The notes under the pieces were generated by a model that saw only the letters and a program-made list of their open reading frames with translations, was not told where the DNA came from and did no database searches. DNA of 64,000 nt from Delphinus delphis (lineage: Eukaryota > Chordata > Mammalia > Artiodactyla > Delphinidae): assembly GCF_949987515.2 (NCBI RefSeq), contig NC_082691.1, forward strand, positions 61,573,740-61,637,739, read 5' to 3'. The position numbers and the translations under genes are program-made. This document shows positions 63,667 to 64,000 of this stretch, piece after piece. The stretch's first letter is position 1. Each line of letters opens with the position of its first letter.

Positions 63667-64000
63667 ATGGGAATAGGAAAATACATATCAATAATTACCT
63701 TAAATGTAAATGGACTAAATGCTCCCACCAAAAGACACAGATTGGCTGAATGGATACAAAAACAAGACCCTTATATATGCTGTCTATAAGAGACCCACTT
63801 CAGACCTAGAGACACATACAGACTGAAAGTAAGGGGATGGAAAAAGATACTCCATGCAAATGGAAACCAAAAGAAAGCTGGAGTAGCAATTCTCATATCA
63901 GACAAAATAGACTTTAAAATAAAGACTATTAGAAGAGACAAAGAAGGACACTACATAATGATCAAGGGATTGATCCAAGAAGAAGATATAACAATTGTAA
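63667..64000 (+). pseudogene. L1 ORF2 5' end with an early stop
   Basis: Starts [20 protein letters not shown]. Codon 41 is TAA (63787-63789), where the L1 at 15092 has a Gln codon (CAA). The same frame continues as endonuclease sequence afterwards ([17 protein letters not shown]), so it is a point nonsense change. The rest is beyond the window. Confidence 0.88.

Larger units (their letters stand above)
60388..64000 (+). mobile_element. 5' half of a near-full-length L1, cut by the window end
   Basis: Starts 'ggaagatggcggaagagtaag' and has a 2.3-kb 5'UTR, ORF1 from 62717 and ORF2 from 63667. The first part of the 5'UTR (60640-61330) is strikingly CpG-rich for L1, indicating the least decayed copy in the window. 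It is nonetheless broken: ORF1 needs two frame corrections and ORF2 has an early stop. It is antisense to NOD1. Confidence 0.9.

Overview
The window is mammalian nuclear DNA and almost certainly from a toothed whale or dolphin. It carries at least eight copies of a short tRNA-derived SINE (core 'gcttccctggtggcgcagtgg ... gggttcgtgcc ... ggcccgtgagccatggccgctgag') of the type abundant in odontocetes. It also has longer, older CHR-type SINEs shared by cetaceans, hippos and ruminants, and several L1 elements with matching 5' and 3' ends. No prokaryotic or organellar features are present.

The only host protein-coding gene I can support is NOD1 (CARD4), the cytosolic receptor for gamma-D-Glu-mDAP peptidoglycan fragments, on the minus strand. 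Ten coding exons lie between 36054 (start codon) and 4736: two CARD exons, one 1825-nt exon with linker, NACHT and winged-helix region, and seven 84-nt exons each encoding one leucine-rich repeat. They supply codons 1-929 plus two bases of codon 930. Human NOD1 has 953 codons, so only the last ~23 codons and the 3'UTR are missing, and these should lie beyond position 1. All visible splice sites are canonical and no stop or frameshift interrupts the reading frame. Upstream non-coding exons and the promoter were not identified.

Layout: 1-4735 is the last NOD1 intron (the 5' end of a sense-oriented L1, an L2, a MIR). 4736-12806 holds LRR exons 10 to 7 with L1 fragments, MIR and MER20 fossils. 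12807-23831 is an 11-kb intron containing a full-length L1 (about 15092-23458) that was itself hit by two SINEs and a double-nested insertion. 23832-32261 holds LRR exons 6, 5, 4 and the large NACHT exon. 34593-36161 holds the CARD exons. 37400-40660 has long CHR SINEs and old L1. 41156-57832 is one L1 integration swollen to 16.7 kb by nested L1s and SINEs. 57845-60387 has old L1, MIR and unrecognised sequence. 60388-64000 is the 5' half of another near-full-length L1 whose ORF1 and ORF2 are broken.

Apart from the sense L1 at 1-1244, the recognisable L1s are oriented antisense to NOD1. Nothing in the window looks like a wholly new biological system. The most unusual structures are the nested insertions with target-site duplications still readable, a non-L1 segment with an AATAAA signal inside one of them, and an overlapping upstream reading frame just before the NOD1 start codon.
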